The notes: generated by a model not told the origin, from the sequence alone. Shown: positions 1 to 12,274, numbered from the stretch's first letter. The stretch: 64,000 nucleotides of DNA from Gigaspora rosea (GCA_003550325.1 QKWP01000054.1:267410-331409); one strand, 5' to 3'. Translations and numbers: made by a program.

Positions 1-333
1 TTTGTTTTCTTTTTGTATCTCTCATTTTCTTTGCTTAATATTTTTTTTTTATGTTTACCCCTCTCCTTATTTGTCCTTAGTAAATTTCTTGTTAGTTAAA
101 AGAATATGAAGGAGAGAAGAAGCCATTATGGTGTAGCACTTAGGCTAGTTTAACATAGCCTCTAGTTTTTAGCTTGTCTTCAAATTAGTGCGGCAGGTTG
201 TACTTGGGCACTTTTTACAGCAGCCGGGTAATGTCAGATTTGCAAATTAGGAGTAAACAAGTGTATTTTGTAGTGATATACTTAGTATCTTAATAAAATA
301 CTGGCGAAACTGCCTAAGTGAAAAAAAAAAAAT
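1..333 (+). mobile_element. 3' end of a LINE-like retroelement with A tail
   Basis: About 200 bases of GC-richer sequence than the flanks end in an AATAAA-like signal near 292 and a run of about 12 A at 321-332, after which the DNA becomes extremely AT-rich. The layout matches the 3' end of the full LINE at 33956-41563, which also ends with AATAAA and an A run, but the two tails are not the same sequence. The 5' part lies outside the window, so no reading frame can be assigned. A polyadenylated host gene 3' end is the alternative. Confidence 0.4.
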
Positions 334-2624
334 AAATAAAAATTATATTATATTTGGCAAAATATTTGCAAAGAACTTTAAAAATCTAAATTTTAAAAAA
401 TTATTGCAATTTTTTAATTAAGATTTTGTACTTATTTGATAAATTTAAAGATTACTATATATTATTTATATTTTTATTTTTAATTTTATAATATAAATTA
501 TAAATTTTAACGCTCCAGACTCACACCAGTTTCTGGTTCCTAGTTGTTAGTGCGCAATAGGTAGTATAGAGAATCGATTTTTAAAAAAGGTAGATTGGTG
601 CGTTTGCAATGATTTTTCATAGTCCTACTGGGATAACTATGTCAGATACCTGAAAAGCTTTGCTTAATAGCCAAAATATTAATATGTATTGGTGTTAAAT
701 GTAGCACAAAATTCGAAATTACATACTTTTTTTGTTAGGGTTTATAGTTAAGATTTTAGCAATTACAGTATTAGTTTTTTAATTAATATGCAAAAGTGTT
801 GTAATAATAAGATTCTTATATTGAATATACAGTATACTATATATTACCTTATTATTTATATATGTATTTTTGAAATTTAAATAGTTAATTTAAGGTAGGG
901 TATTAATAGCCCCTGGTATTAATTATATTCGTTCTTTTTATTGTATTACAATTTGAAACTAAATGTACAGTAAGAAGATCAACAACGGAACTTAAAATTC
1001 ACTACACAATTATAAAGTCAAATTATTTTTAAATTTATTCTATCTATTTAGTAAACATGAAGTGAATTATATTATTTAAATTTTTTGTTTTATTAAAAAT
1101 CAAATTTATAAATTAAAATTATTATAAAGTGTTAGAAGTTAATGTAAATGTGAGTGAAAAATAACTCAAACAAACTCACAAAAAGTTGGATTCAAGATTG
1201 GGTTCTTACAAACATCATGGTAGCACAAATAAGCTACTTAATTCAAGTTTAAAGAGACAAAATATCGTTAATATGAGCAAGCCATTGAGTACCAAGCTTA
1301 TATATAGGATTTTTTAAAGTTGTATTCAGCAAGAAACTACATGCGATTTTTTAAAGTCATATTTAGCAAGAATCTAAATATAATTTTTAAAGTTGTATTT
1401 AGCAAAAATCTATATGCAATTTTTTGGATATGAAGATGATATTAAAATGCTACTGTAACGCATATGCAATAAGGTGTAAGATTAATGGATAATTAAATTA
1501 TAGAAGATTTTTTTATTTCTATACTGATTATGGTAATAAATATTTTTTTTATAAAGGAAGATAAATCATTTTTAGAATGTTATTGTAAAGAATATACTGC
1601 CAATTGTGGAATTAGAAAAGTGGCATAAGTTGGTTAAGATTTTTTTTAGAAATATGAGATGTAATTTTTTTGAAACTTATAGACGAAAATTATATTATTT
1701 ATTGATATTTTGGGTACTAGTGTCATAATTTATTGTTGCTTAGAAGAAACTTTGTACTAAAAATCAGAAAAAATTTTAAGAGGAATGTAGTTATATATTG
1801 TACTGTATGTAGCTATACAACCAATAATTGCATATATATATATATTATAAAATTATTGATTTACTTTTTAAATTTAATAAAAATTATACAAGAAAGAGAG
1901 TGATATATATTATGAAGTGTATGGTTTATAGATATTTTTAGTGATGTACATATGTATGTTTGTCTACAAAATCTTATAATTGATCAGCTAATGTATTAAA
2001 TACAATGAAACATGAAATTCTGCACTTAAACATTATGATGTATTACTATCTATATTTATCTATTGTATAAGAATTATTTAATCAAATATCATTACAGGTT
2101 TTTTTATTAAAGTGCATAACAATCACTACAAAAATGTCTTTTTTTGAAATTGCATTAATAAAATAAGGTATGATCTTCTTTATTATTAGAATTTAAAATA
2201 TACAAAGTGGATTTATTACCTCGCAACTCACCTAATACAATGATTTAATATAATTACTAAAATTATAGTAAATTTTCGGTAATTAAAATGTAGTTTTAAT
2301 AATACAATTTTTGGCTAGCATTTCATTTTGGTATAATTTTATGCTAGTAAAAATTTTATTATAAAAACATTTTTATTATCAAAAATCATTACTGTATTAA
2401 AATTTGCTAATGTTCACAATATTAATCATGTGTTACTAATTTGCAAATCAGCTTTAAGTATCTGAATTCGATTCAAAATATAATTCTTTATTAGAGTTAT
2501 TTAGCATTTTAAATTAGACTTCTTATATAAATGCGAAATAGCTTCCAAAAGTGTAATTCTGAATTTTGATCAAATTGAGCTTAATCCTGACCTTTATTCA
2601 AACAATAGCCCTAGATGTTATTTT
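334..2624. other. AT-rich intergenic DNA, no gene seen
   Basis: More than 75 percent A+T by eye, with stops in all frames. A small repeated phrase (tttttaaagttgtatttagcaa and variants) occurs three times at about 1308-1420. I see no inverted ends, no coding pattern and no RNA gene. Confidence 0.6.
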
Positions 2625-2679
2625 GCTAGTATTAGTGATTGGCGTCGTAATTCAAATCATGAATGTAGTAATGTAATAA

Positions 2680-2900
2680 TTATTTACTACAAAAAGTAGT
2701 AATTGTAATAATATTTACTACATGTGGTAAATATTATTACATGTAGTAATTATTATTATATATAATTTTTATTACCACAAGTAGAAAATATTACAACAAG
2801 TAGTATTTATTACTACAAGTAGTATTTATTACTACATATAGTATTTACTACTACAAGTAGTATTTATTACTAAATATAATAATTATTATTATAAATAAAT
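2680..2900. repeat. Palindromic tact/agta microsatellite
   Basis: Imperfect tandem copies of tagtaatattactac and tactacatgtagtaa words fill the subterminal zone of the large hAT-like element. The same words appear inverted at about 6205-6275 and, in the doubled block, at 6823-6893. The array can fold on itself and pairs with the opposite end of the element. Confidence 0.75.
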
Positions 2901-2929
2901 ACGCTATATTTTATATTTTTTTTATTTTT

Positions 2930-3752
2930 ACCAGGAGCGGAGTATGAAATACGACATGGTTATCTAAAGAGTGAAATGATGTGAACAAATACGGTTCTTT
3001 GATTGGTTATATTTTCACATGACATTGTGGAATGCGATGTTCCAAATCTGCATTTTATATTAAACCCGTTTGATAGACTTTTTTGCGTATGTACATGCTA
3101 TTCGTGCATGATTGCCCCTAAGTATTTGAGTTTACATTTTCTGCCTTTGGGTTACTGATTATCGCAGTAAGGATTGATGTTTAAGGGATTCCGGTATGTG
3201 ATTACAGTAATAATTTTTTTATGTGTCCATTGTTTATTATCGTGCTTTCTTGATTTATGTATTAACATTGTAGCTTGTTTTTACTTGTTTTACTCAGGAT
3301 TCCGTTTTGATTATCGATCGTGTATCGAGTCACTTGATATTTACCAGGAACGGAGTACAACGTAGTGTATAGTTATCTGAAGAGTGAAATGATGTGAATA
3401 AATACGGTTCTTTGATTGGTAATATTTTCACATGACATTGCATTTTATATTAATCCGGTTTGATATGGCTTTGTATGTACATATGTGCTATTCGTACATG
3501 ATTACCCCTTCAAAAGGACTATTTTAAGTAAGTATTTCAAGTTTATGTTTCGTGCCTTTAATTTACTGTTTATCGCGGTAAGGATTAATGTTTAAGGAAT
3601 TCTATAATATTACGGTATGTGTTCACAGTATTTATTTTTTATGTGTACATTGTTTATCATCGTGCTTTCTTGATTCATATGTTAACATTGTAGCTTGTTT
3701 TACTCAGAACTCCGTTTGGTTTATCGATTGTGTATTTAGTCACTTAAGATTT
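2930..3752. repeat. Two tandem copies of a ~410-bp unit
   Basis: Unit one starts at 2930 (accaggagcggagtatgaa) and unit two at 3341 (accaggaacggagtacaac). Both continue through a shared stretch with gagtgaaatgatgtga, then ggttctttgattggt, and a later shared stretch with cattgttta and cgtgctttcttgatt. The copies have drifted by substitutions and small indels. A third partial copy of the first 110 bases is at about 12275-12375. Short open frames inside are not conserved between the units, so I do not call genes. Confidence 0.75.
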
Positions 3753-4413
3753 TTTTATTTTATATTGGTACTGAATTTTTGTCTCTCATTTATGGGTTAC
3801 ACTATGAAAATACAAATAGGTGTTATTCTCCTGCTTATCGAGCAACCTACTCAGCTTTTTAGCATCGTGGAATTTTTTTTTTATGACTGTCGAACTGACA
3901 GGTCATAGGCTGTATTATTTTGTAAATGCATTCACTTCTATATAAATGACTAACGTCTAAATTTTATGCCACCTGACCCTTGCTTCCATATGACTATCAT
4001 CCCGACAGGCTACTTTGGAAAACTTACTAGGTAGGGAGGGAGGGTCGATGTAACCAGAACTATAATTGGGTTCGCAGAACGAACCTCAACATACTAAAAT
4101 ATACTCTGAACAATTATGTAACGATTATCTCATACTTACTCATTAATTCCCTTAAACTATACTGTATGTACCTTACTATTATACTTAAATCCCTTGATTG
4201 ATCTTCGATCAATTAATTGATCGAACATATGACCATTAAAGGTCTGTTACATGATCAAATCTGAATTGATTCGAGACAAAATCTGCCTTGATACTTACGT
4301 ATCGGGCAGACTTTTATATTTTTCGAACTTAATTCGTAATTGTATTAATATGGGGGCTTGTTTTTTATAACGTTTTACTATTAGTCTGTTGATTGGATAG
4401 TCGTTTTCTTGTG

Positions 4414-5843
4414 TAATGTTGTTAGCTGAAATTGTTTTATGCTTGTAGAAATATTTCGACATTTGATATTTAGGCTGCCGAAATGTCTAAATATTATTGA
4501 AATCCTAAATTATGCCGAAATGCCTAAATAATGTCAAAATGTCTAAATAATATCGAAATGTCTAAATTAAAAATAATATGAAAAAACATATAGTAATAGA
4601 TTTGCTATCCAAACAAGCTCTAGCATTCATACTTTAACATCAATACCTCTAGTCTAGGACTAAAGTCTAGGACTAATTATTTGAACCCATACCAATCAAC
4701 TCATATATAAACTACTGACCTCCCGGTTCTAAAATTTTCTAAACCCCAAGGTCCTAAACTACATGAAAACAGAAGCATAAGAAAAATGTCTAACATACGC
4801 CCATATAGCTAAAGAGAATCGGGGCGTCATCCTGCAGCATCTGTTTCAGGTGATAGATTAAAGCGGAGAGAATTTTTGATGATCGACAGATAATCGACCA
4901 ATCAAATTGCGAAATTTTGACTGACCCAGATCATCCCAAAAAAAACAAAACAAGCGAAAAAAGAGAAAAATGCGAAAAATACAAGAAACAGTAGTCTAAA
5001 CCTACTTGTGTACATTAATAAAAAATGTCGGGAAGGCAATTTTACCTATAGGCCCTTCTAAATATAACACAATTGATCCTAACCCTAACCCTAATCTAAA
5101 TAAACGTTAAATTAGATAATTTTTTAAAATTTCCTCCGCTTTAACCGACCACTGTTTCAGGTCCCTGCACTGCCATTGCAGCCGCGGAACTGTATGTAAA
5201 TATCATGAAGTAGGGATGCGAATCAATTCTAAAAATCAAAATCGATGATCGAAACCTCAAAATCGTTTTAGAATCGATGATCGAATTCTAAATCTTTATA
5301 GTTATTTCTTGTATTGAGTGCCTGATTAGATTTTAGTTTTTATCATTTAATACTGTAAGTTATTAGGTTTTACAAATAATATGAAGCAATATACAAAGTT
5401 TTTTGGTTGTTTTAAAGCTATACCAGAGCTTATTGCGCTTTGCAAAAATGTGTAATCTTTGCAGATCATGTTGTCACGAGAAATCACGATTTTTCAATTC
5501 TTAAAGAATTTTAATGATTTCGGATAAAACATAGACGTTTTTGCTGAAAATGATGATCAATAGGGAATTAAAATTTTCCACCATCATCACCATGTAAATC
5601 ACAGGGTCACACTTTTTGCAAAGCGCTATAATTAAATAGAATCTTACATTTAGTCATATAGTATTATATTTAGTCAACTATTTAGACATTTAGTCACATA
5701 GTATTTATTTAGTCAACTATTTAGACATTTAGGCAAATTTAGACTTTTGACATTTTGAAAAAAAATAATTCCATGTCGAAATATATTTAGATACTAATTG
5801 CCAAAATAGTTGACTAAATTAAGTATTTCGACTAACAACATTA
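4414..5843 (+). mobile_element. hAT-like family A, copy 1 (TAATGTTGTTAG ends)
   Basis: Inverted ends TAATGTTGTTAG...CTAACAACATTA are flanked by TTCTTGTG (4406-4413) and TCCTTGTG (5844-5851), an 8-bp duplication with one mismatch. Beside each end are repeats of the form aatgtcgaaatgtctaaat. The core carries a conserved stretch with tagtctaggactaa and a region rich in aatcgatgatcgaa. There is no transposase frame. It sits inside the larger hAT-like element and is itself interrupted by a MITE at 4850-5152. Copies 2 and 3 are at 15038-16139 (inverted) and 26444-27916. Confidence 0.85.
4850..5152. mobile_element. MITE family B nested in hAT-like copy 1
   Basis: The ends are GTGATAGATTAAAGCGGAG and, inverted, CTCCGCTTTAACCGACCAC, with TGTTTCAG duplicated on both sides (4842-4849 and 5153-5160). 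The uninterrupted site is seen in family A copies 2 and 3, where tctgtttcag runs on without the insert, so the insertion is certain. The core has gacagtagtctaaacctac-like sequence shared, in reverse, with 11094-11358, and a telomere-like cctaaccctaaccctaa at about 5078. Confidence 0.85.
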
Positions 5844-6909
5844 TCCTTGTGCCATGCGTGTTGACCTTTAAGTTACTGTTATGTTTCGTTACTAATTTTG
5901 ATATGTTCTTTTATTAGGCTGTGCAAAAGTTGATTTTTCGTTTTGCATTACAAGGATTTCAAAATTCGGGACAGATGGGTGGATTTTTTTATTTTTATTT
6001 TTTTTATTTTTTTTTTAGTTTACTGCAAATTGAATAATGCACACATTTAAGGTTATACGAGGTTAACTTTTCATATGCCAACTTTGTACTATACACATGT
6101 AAACTAAGATGTACATAATTTATTAATTAGTATTAATAAACTGTTAAGCATTTCATTTTTTAAAACTTCTAATATGATCTATTAATTCTTCTGTTCTACA
6201 TATTACTACATGTAGTAAGTAATTATTACAATTACGACTATGTAGTAATATATATAGTAAATATAATTGTAGTAATTAGCCATTTACGACGNCAACTATT
6301 TAGACATTTAGTCACATAGTATTTATTTAGTCAACTATTTAGACATTTAGGCAAATTTAGACTTTTGACATTTTGAAAAAAAATAATTCCATGTCGAAAT
6401 ATATTTAGATACTAATTGCCAAAATAGTTGACTAAATTAAGTATTTCGACTAACAACATTATCCTTGTGCCATGCGTGTTGACCTTTAAGTTACTGTTAT
6501 GTTTCGTTACTAATTTTGATATGTTCTTTTATTAGGCTGTGCAAAAGTTGATTTTTCGTTTTGCATTACAAGGATTTCAAAATTCGGGACAGATGGGTGG
6601 ATTTTTTTATTTTTATTTTTTTTATTTTTTTTTTAGTTTACTGCAAATTGAATAATGCACACATTTAAGGTTATACGAGGTTAACTTTTCATATGCCAAC
6701 TTTGTACTATACACATGTAAACTAAGATGTACATAATTTATTAATTAGTATTAATAAACTGTTAAGCATTTCATTTTTTAAAACTTCTAATATGATCTAT
6801 TAATTCTTCTGTTCTACATATTACTACATGTAGTAAGTAATTATTACAATTACGACTATGTAGTAATATATATAGTAAATATAATTGTAGTAATTAGCCA
6901 TTTACGACG
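5675..6909. repeat. 617-bp exact duplication across a single N (probable assembly artefact)
   Basis: 5675-6291 and 6293-6909 read the same over their whole length, including homopolymer runs, and are separated by one N at 6292. Old genomic repeats here differ by many percent, so an exact copy abutting an N looks like two contig ends that overlap and were joined rather than merged. The block holds the right end of hAT-like copy 1 (only its first copy is attached to the rest), a fragment of MITE family C, and the right subterminal zone of the large hAT-like element. Confidence 0.85.
5925..6085. mobile_element. Fragment of MITE family C
   Basis: The sequence gcaaaagttgatttttcg, then aaaattcgggacagatgg, a T-rich run, and cacatttaaggttatacgag match, in reverse order and strand, the element at 10196-10552. 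It is repeated at about 6543-6703 because of the doubled block. Confidence 0.65.
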
Positions 6910-7015
6910 CCAATCACTAGCTGGTATACAGTTTATTATCTGTTCCCAGTTTAGCATGATTGTGTCAGGTAGCTACTTATACTATACCATAAAAGTTTAT
7001 ACATATGGGGTAATT

Positions 7016-7346
7016 TCAATAGAAACAGCCCATTTTTACAATCTTTTGAAAAATTAGTTTTTATTAAATTCATATAAATTTTGGCATGATTGACATTTTT
7101 CAATTATAAATGAAAGTCAATTTGTATAATAAAAAATCAAGATAATGTAAAAGAAAAATTACATGAGGCTGCATAGGATTATCACATCATAAGATTACCT
7201 GATAGTCACTATTTACCTTTAACCAATAAAAATCGAGAAATTTGATTAATCCTAGATCAGTCAAGATATCAAAACAAATGATTAAACTCAATTATCTCAA
7301 AATACAATATATGTAAAAATGGGCTGTTTCTATTAAAATCACCCCA
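7016..7346. mobile_element. MITE family D, copy 1 (TA target)
   Basis: The long inverted ends TGGGGTAATTTCAATAGAAA and tttctattaaaatcacccca are followed inwards by cagcccatttttaca on both sides. TA flanks both ends, as in Tc1/mariner-type MITEs. A second copy with the same core is at 47541-47882. Non-coding. Confidence 0.85.
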
Positions 7347-7349
7347 TAT

Positions 7350-8250
7350 ATAAGATCCCCAAAATAGTAAAACTACTACAAATTAGACTCAGTGCAAAAA
7401 TTCGAATGTTTCTAAATAATTTAGATTTTTCAAATGGTTAGATGTTTATTATACATACAAAGTATGCATTTTAAATTTTTTTCTTACATAAGGAATATAG
7501 TCATGTTTGTATAATGAAGTGCATAGTTTCTTGGTGTCTAGAATGGTGAGTTCGCAAAAGTTTGCATTTTATTAGATGTTAAAAATATATGATCTCACAT
7601 GTTAATGTGCTGTGTAATACAATATTATAAGTTTTACGTACAGTACATGCGTTCAAGATTTACGTAAATTTTAGTTGATTATGAACTAATAGAGTTGCTT
7701 GCGTGATATCCGTAAAGACTCGCAATCATTATGTATGTGCCAAAATCATTAGGAAGAATCAAAAGGTAATTTATAAGGTGCACGTTAACTTAAACATGCA
7801 TAACACATCGTAACTGTATAATAGGGCAGAGCTGGGTGATAATGGTGTGAATAACCCTTTTCTATGATGACGGTGTCGAATCTACTGTATATTACAAGGA
7901 AGGGCTGGGGGATAAAAAAATTGCAGGTGTCGAATAATCTTTCCTAAGATGTTAGTGCTAAATAACTTACAGTGGTGGCGGTTATGTTTCGAGGAACGGC
8001 TTTTTGCATTATTTTTTGTTCATTTCTATATGCACAATTGTGATTCATGTGTGGTGAATGACATAACGATAAGTATTTTTAGTGTTGGACAGCGCCCGAA
8101 TAGGCAACTAATTAAAAGCTTGTGCTTATCTGACTTCATGCGCTGATTCACACGAGATTGGTTTTCATTATCTGCACTAACTACCTTATAAAAGATTTTG
8201 TCCAAGTTTTGTTGGCAATGTTCGAAAAATTTTATAAAGTTATCCTGCTA
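7350..8250. other. Intergenic DNA, no gene recognised
   Basis: AT-rich, with a short duplicated phrase (gggcagagctggg/ggtgtcgaat at 7825-7890, again gggctgggggat/ggtgtcgaat at 7904-7935). A 65-codon open frame at 7949-8146 has no feature suggesting a real protein. Confidence 0.5.
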
Positions 8251-8254
8251 TATT

Positions 8255-8434
8255 CAAAAAAAATTTTCGGAATGGAGTCGATTTTCCGAACATACTGTAT
8301 ATTGTATTGATTTAGTACAATGTTTATACCTAATATTGTCAACCCAAAAATTGTTTTTTTACATCATGGTATAAAAATTGTACAATAACGTACTGGAATT
8401 CTGAAAATCGACTCCATTCCGAACATTTTTTTTG
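8255..8434. mobile_element. Foldback MITE, 180 bp
   Basis: Inverted arms of about 32 bp contain ttcggaatggagtcgatttt on the left and its complement aaaatcgactccattccgaa on the right, around an AT-rich loop. No clear target duplication. No other copy is seen in the window. Confidence 0.7.
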
Positions 8435-8439
8435 GGTAA

Positions 8440-9790
8440 TACTTACAATAACTGAACAAACTTTTTTATAGGGCTATTAGGAATAATGGTCGTGTTATTG
8501 GGCTTGACCAGTTCGTTTTTGGCATTTCTCTGCTTAGATATCTTGTCAATCTGTTGATTTCTGTCAACTCGAATTATTGATAAAAAAAGATTTATAACAG
8601 AATTTTTTATGGAAATCATTATAAAAAAATCATAATAAATTCAAAGCAAGCTAACTCATCCCAAATTGTGATTAAATTATGGGAAAATTTTTAGTTGATT
8701 CCTATTTTAAAATTGTAAATTATTGTGACATTTAATCGTTTGAATGATTACATTATCATATTTTTGTAATCAATCTATATATTATGATAATTGTTTAATA
8801 AATCATTAGGGTGAGTATGAGTTTAATTCTGTCCACTTAATGATAGGTTTTCAAGAGAATGTATGTATAACTGTAATAAAACAGCAGCTTTTTAAATAGG
8901 GCTGGATCCTTAAGTATTAATTCTAAATTCTATTTTTTAAACCCCATAAAATTAGTATTGTAACCTATCTAATACACCAAAATATATAATATATAATATA
9001 AATAAAATCCAATTCATTAATAGAAGCAACATATTTTATAAATTTATATTAATATGAACAAACATTAAAATAATTTCTGCTCGTCAGCTAATCTCTGTAA
9101 TGTGTATTTTCCCAATTTTTGTAATTTATTATATGAAAAGTAAAACAAAGACTAGCAAGAGTATAGACTCTTGATATGGCAACAAATTTAAAACCTGTAG
9201 CATATTTCTTGTCGCCAATGTTTTATTCAGTCTATGATAATATTAAACTTTGTGATTTATAACTGTATCACAAAATTTTTTTTAATAGAAGATTACAATC
9301 ATTATTAGAAAGCTAGCAGGTGAGTAGTAGAGATAATATATTTTGATTTTCTAATAATTCAATATAATGTTTAAACATACTGTATATTTTTCTATTCATC
9401 ATTTATTCCTTTTCACTAATAGAATTTTGCTGTTTGCCTTTTTGTTAATTCACTACATATTTTAATAACTTAATTGCTATTCAATGTTATTAAAGCAAAT
9501 CTTCTAGCATCATTGCTTATAGTCTTTTGTTCAGGCATATAAATTCTTGTATTTTTGTATTTTATTATAAGTTATATTATAAAAAAATTCAACATATTGA
9601 ATTATCAATCAGTTTTATTTTTAATTCTATTTAATAATCAGGTTGCTAAGGTTTACAAGGAATTGCTAGGAATTTATTACAATTATATTATTAAAACTTT
9701 ATACTAAACTCAAACTCAATCATAAGTTTGGTCGGGCTAGTCCAAATTTTGCAAACTAGTTTGAATCTGAATAAAAAATATATGTATTTT
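8440..9790. other. AT-rich intergenic DNA
   Basis: No long frame, no inverted ends and no RNA-like structure recognised. Composition is uniform. Confidence 0.5.
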
Positions 9791-9962
9791 TTGATACTGA
9801 GCAAGTTTACTTAGAGTGAGAAGTATAAATCAGTTAGTAAAATTTAGAGAATCATAGAAATTTGTATAATTTTATTAATAAAATTATAAAAATTTCCATA
9901 ATTCTTTAAATTTTACTAATTGATCATAACTTCTTGCACTAAGTAAACTTGTTAAGCACCAA
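9791..9962. repeat. Palindromic foldback element, ~170 bp
   Basis: The left arm (gcaagtttacttagagtgag through agtaaaatttagagaat) is repeated inverted in the right arm (attctttaaattttact through gcactaagtaaacttgtt), meeting at aataaaattat near 9875. The whole unit can form one long hairpin. Confidence 0.75.
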
Positions 9963-10195
9963 ATAATACATAAATTGGCATATTTTATTTTGCTTTTCTT
10001 AAAATTTGAAGAAAAGATGCTTGATATAAATTGATTCTTAATCAGATTTTGTCTAAATATATTCACAAATTTGCTAATTGTAAACTTCATCGTTGCTATC
10101 TTATATAATATACACCTGACTCGTGGCTCTGCCATATGAGCTTTGTATAAAATTTTAAAATCTTGGTTAAAATCTGTAAATTCACATTAGGACAT

Positions 10196-10552
10196 GCAAA
10201 GTTGATTTTTCGTTTTGCATTATCCGCCATCCCACTTTTACAATTTTTTCAATTTTTTTTTTTATTTTTTTTTTTTTAGTTTCCAATTGTTCCAATTTTT
10301 CAATTTTTGATACTTATTTTTTCCCGCTATTTTCATCTAATAGGGATTTTAATTTCCTGTAATTGTCTGATAGAACTGACAGGAAACATATAACTGCTGG
10401 CCCAATTTTTTGATTCCTTGTTGTGCAAAATGAAAATTTAACCTCATATAACCTTAAATGTGAACATCATTCTATTTGCAGAAAAAGAAGAAAAAATCCG
10501 CTATCCGTCCCGAATTTTAAAATCCATAATGCAAAAAAAAAAATCAACTTTG
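10196..10552. mobile_element. MITE family C, full copy
   Basis: The ends GCAAAGTTGATTTTTCG and, inverted, aaatcaactttgt flank a T-rich then A-rich interior with cgtcccgaattttaaaatcc and cctcatataaccttaaatg. The same blocks occur inverted at 5925-6085. The apparent 70-codon frame starting in its right half is not a gene. Confidence 0.75.
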
Positions 10553-10559
10553 TATATAA

Positions 10560-11085
10560 TATTTATAAATATGCTAAGTTGGTTTGCATTGAATTGTTAC
10601 AAAAAATTTTGTTACTGAACATACTATTCTATTAACTACAGTATATGGTTAAAATTGAGTTAGTTTGCATTAAAATTATGTTATTATAAAATTCTGCCAC
10701 AGAATTCACACTCTATTTCAATATGGTTGAGCCAGTTTTTATTAGAATTATTTTGATTTTTATCATGAGGTTTTATAAAAAAATTCTATTACAAAATTTG
10801 TTTGCTATACCAGTAATTGCAATATATAGTGGGCTAGTTTGAATCAGTATAAGCTAACTATAAAAAGTTTTTACAAAGCTCATTACTCTAATAACAAATA
10901 GTATGCAGCTTAGTTTTATTGCCAATTTTTAAAATAAGTAAGAGAATTTTAGCTCATTGATTACCTTTTGAACATAACTGATAACTGTAATTTTATTGGT
11001 TAATAGATCGACAAAACTATGAGTCACTGAAAAAATAGTTGATTATTAGATAATCTGGGTGGCAAAAATTTCGACCAAAAATTGG
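10560..11085. other. AT-rich intergenic DNA
   Basis: Nothing recognised apart from short repeated phrases built on agttagtttgcatt. Confidence 0.45.
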
Positions 11086-11093
11086 GGACGTCT

Positions 11094-11358
11094 AAAGCGG
11101 AGCAGATTCTTATAATATATTTTATCGAATTAACTTTAGAGTTAGGGTCAGTTTAGGTTAGGGTTAGATAGGTTTTAGATTTTAATATATAAGCAAAATT
11201 GCTTTCCCGACATTTTTAATTAACACAGCAAGGTAGGTTTAGACTGCCGTTTTTTGTATTTTTCAAGGTTTTCGCTGTTTGCTTCGCCGAAGATCATCAA
11301 AATTCGATAATTTGATTGGCCAATTGTCACGTGATTCTGCTCCGCTTTAGACGACCCC
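11094..11358. mobile_element. MITE family B, copy 2
   Basis: The ends GGGGACGTCTAAAGCGGAGC and gctccgctttagacgacccc are flanked by CAAAAATT (11086-11093) and CAAAAATA (11359-11366). The interior is the reverse complement of the MITE at 4850-5152 (gtttagactgc, ttcccgacattttt, ttaggttagggttag). An 8-bp duplication suggests a hAT-type transposase in trans. Confidence 0.75.
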
Positions 11359-11366
11359 CAAAAATA

Positions 11367-12270
11367 GAAATTAATCATTATATTTAATTGAATGTAACTT
11401 TTTCTAATATTCGCTAATGTATTCACTATTTTTTTATTAATCATATGTTTTATCTATAGCGGAGCATTTGTCGTGTTCTTGCACTTGTTCTTGCACTTAT
11501 TCTTGAACTTATGAACATTATACAAAACGGTTTCAAATTCGGAAATTTTTTAGCCCAAAATAGTTTGTAAATATTAGGCAATCAAACAAAAGTAAATTTG
11601 GAAATTCATGTTCATGATCTTGTGCATTAATAAGGGCATCAAAAAATGATATAAATGTTATAATTACTCGACCATGATAATAGTCATAATTATCTTTATG
11701 TATTTCTGTTAGTTTTCCTATATTTAGGTCACATTTTTCGAATATGACCAATCAAAAATGTTAAAGTGAACAGACCCAGAATTGAAGTATATAGATAGAT
11801 TAGAAAGTTAATTATACTTATTTTATATTAATTTTTCTATATAAAATTTTGATGGGATAAAATGCGCATAGTTCAGAAATATGCGCATTAATGCACATTT
11901 ATGCACATGATTGAGGAATCATGCACATGCATGAAACCCATCTCTATGAATACCATAGTAGTAAATAGCTAAGTTCAAAATAATTTTATAAAAAAAATAT
12001 GTAAATGTTATATATTTGTGAATTTTATTTAAGTAACTCCTATATGTTATAAATATCTAAATGAATTTTACAAAATATTATATATTAATATAAAAACTTT
12101 TATTTATCTGTTATTCTTAAATTTAGATAAAATTTTATATAAATTGCATATATTAATAAATTTTACAAATATAATTATAACCTTTATATATTATAAAATT
12201 TAATAAATTTTAAGAAAAAAAATATATTAGTCAATATCTCAAAATTTTAATATGGTAAATTCCTGTTGTG
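11367..12270. other. Intergenic DNA with short direct repeats
   Basis: 11475-11515 repeats gttcttgcactt about three times. 11855-11935 repeats atgcgcat/atgcacat words. The rest is AT-rich and unassigned. Confidence 0.5.
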
Positions 12271-12274
12271 TTAT

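Larger units (their letters stand above)
2633..6919. mobile_element. Large hAT-like non-autonomous element with nested insertions
   Basis: The inverted ends begin TAGTGATTGGCGTCGTAA at 2633 and are matched by the reverse complement ending at 6919. They are flanked by GCTAGTAT (2625-2632) and GCTGGTAT (6920-6927), a 7/8 matching 8-bp target duplication. An 8-bp duplication and a TAGNG end are typical of the hAT superfamily. Just inside each end lie arrays of the palindromic word tactacatgtagta. No transposase reading frame is visible, so it is presumably mobilised in trans or dead. It contains a 410-bp tandem duplication (2930-3752), a second hAT-like element (4414-5843), and a 617-bp block doubled around an N at 6292. 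Without that doubling its length would be about 3.7 kb. Confidence 0.75.

Noticed and set aside
2680-2900. CRISPR-like array
   Set aside because: The units are short, self-complementary and without distinct spacers; it is a microsatellite in a transposon end, in a eukaryotic context.
3174-3908. Two short Cys/Phe-rich open frames in similar positions
   Set aside because: They arise from the 410-bp tandem units. The frames differ in length and are not aligned as proteins across the copies, so there is no sign of selection on a product.
5070-5100. Telomere or chromosome end
   Set aside because: Only two to three ccctaa units in the centre of a MITE with intact inverted ends; unique DNA continues on both sides.
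9884-10135. 83-codon reverse-strand frame
   Set aside because: Half of it is the right arm of a palindrome, and the rest has no recognisable pattern.
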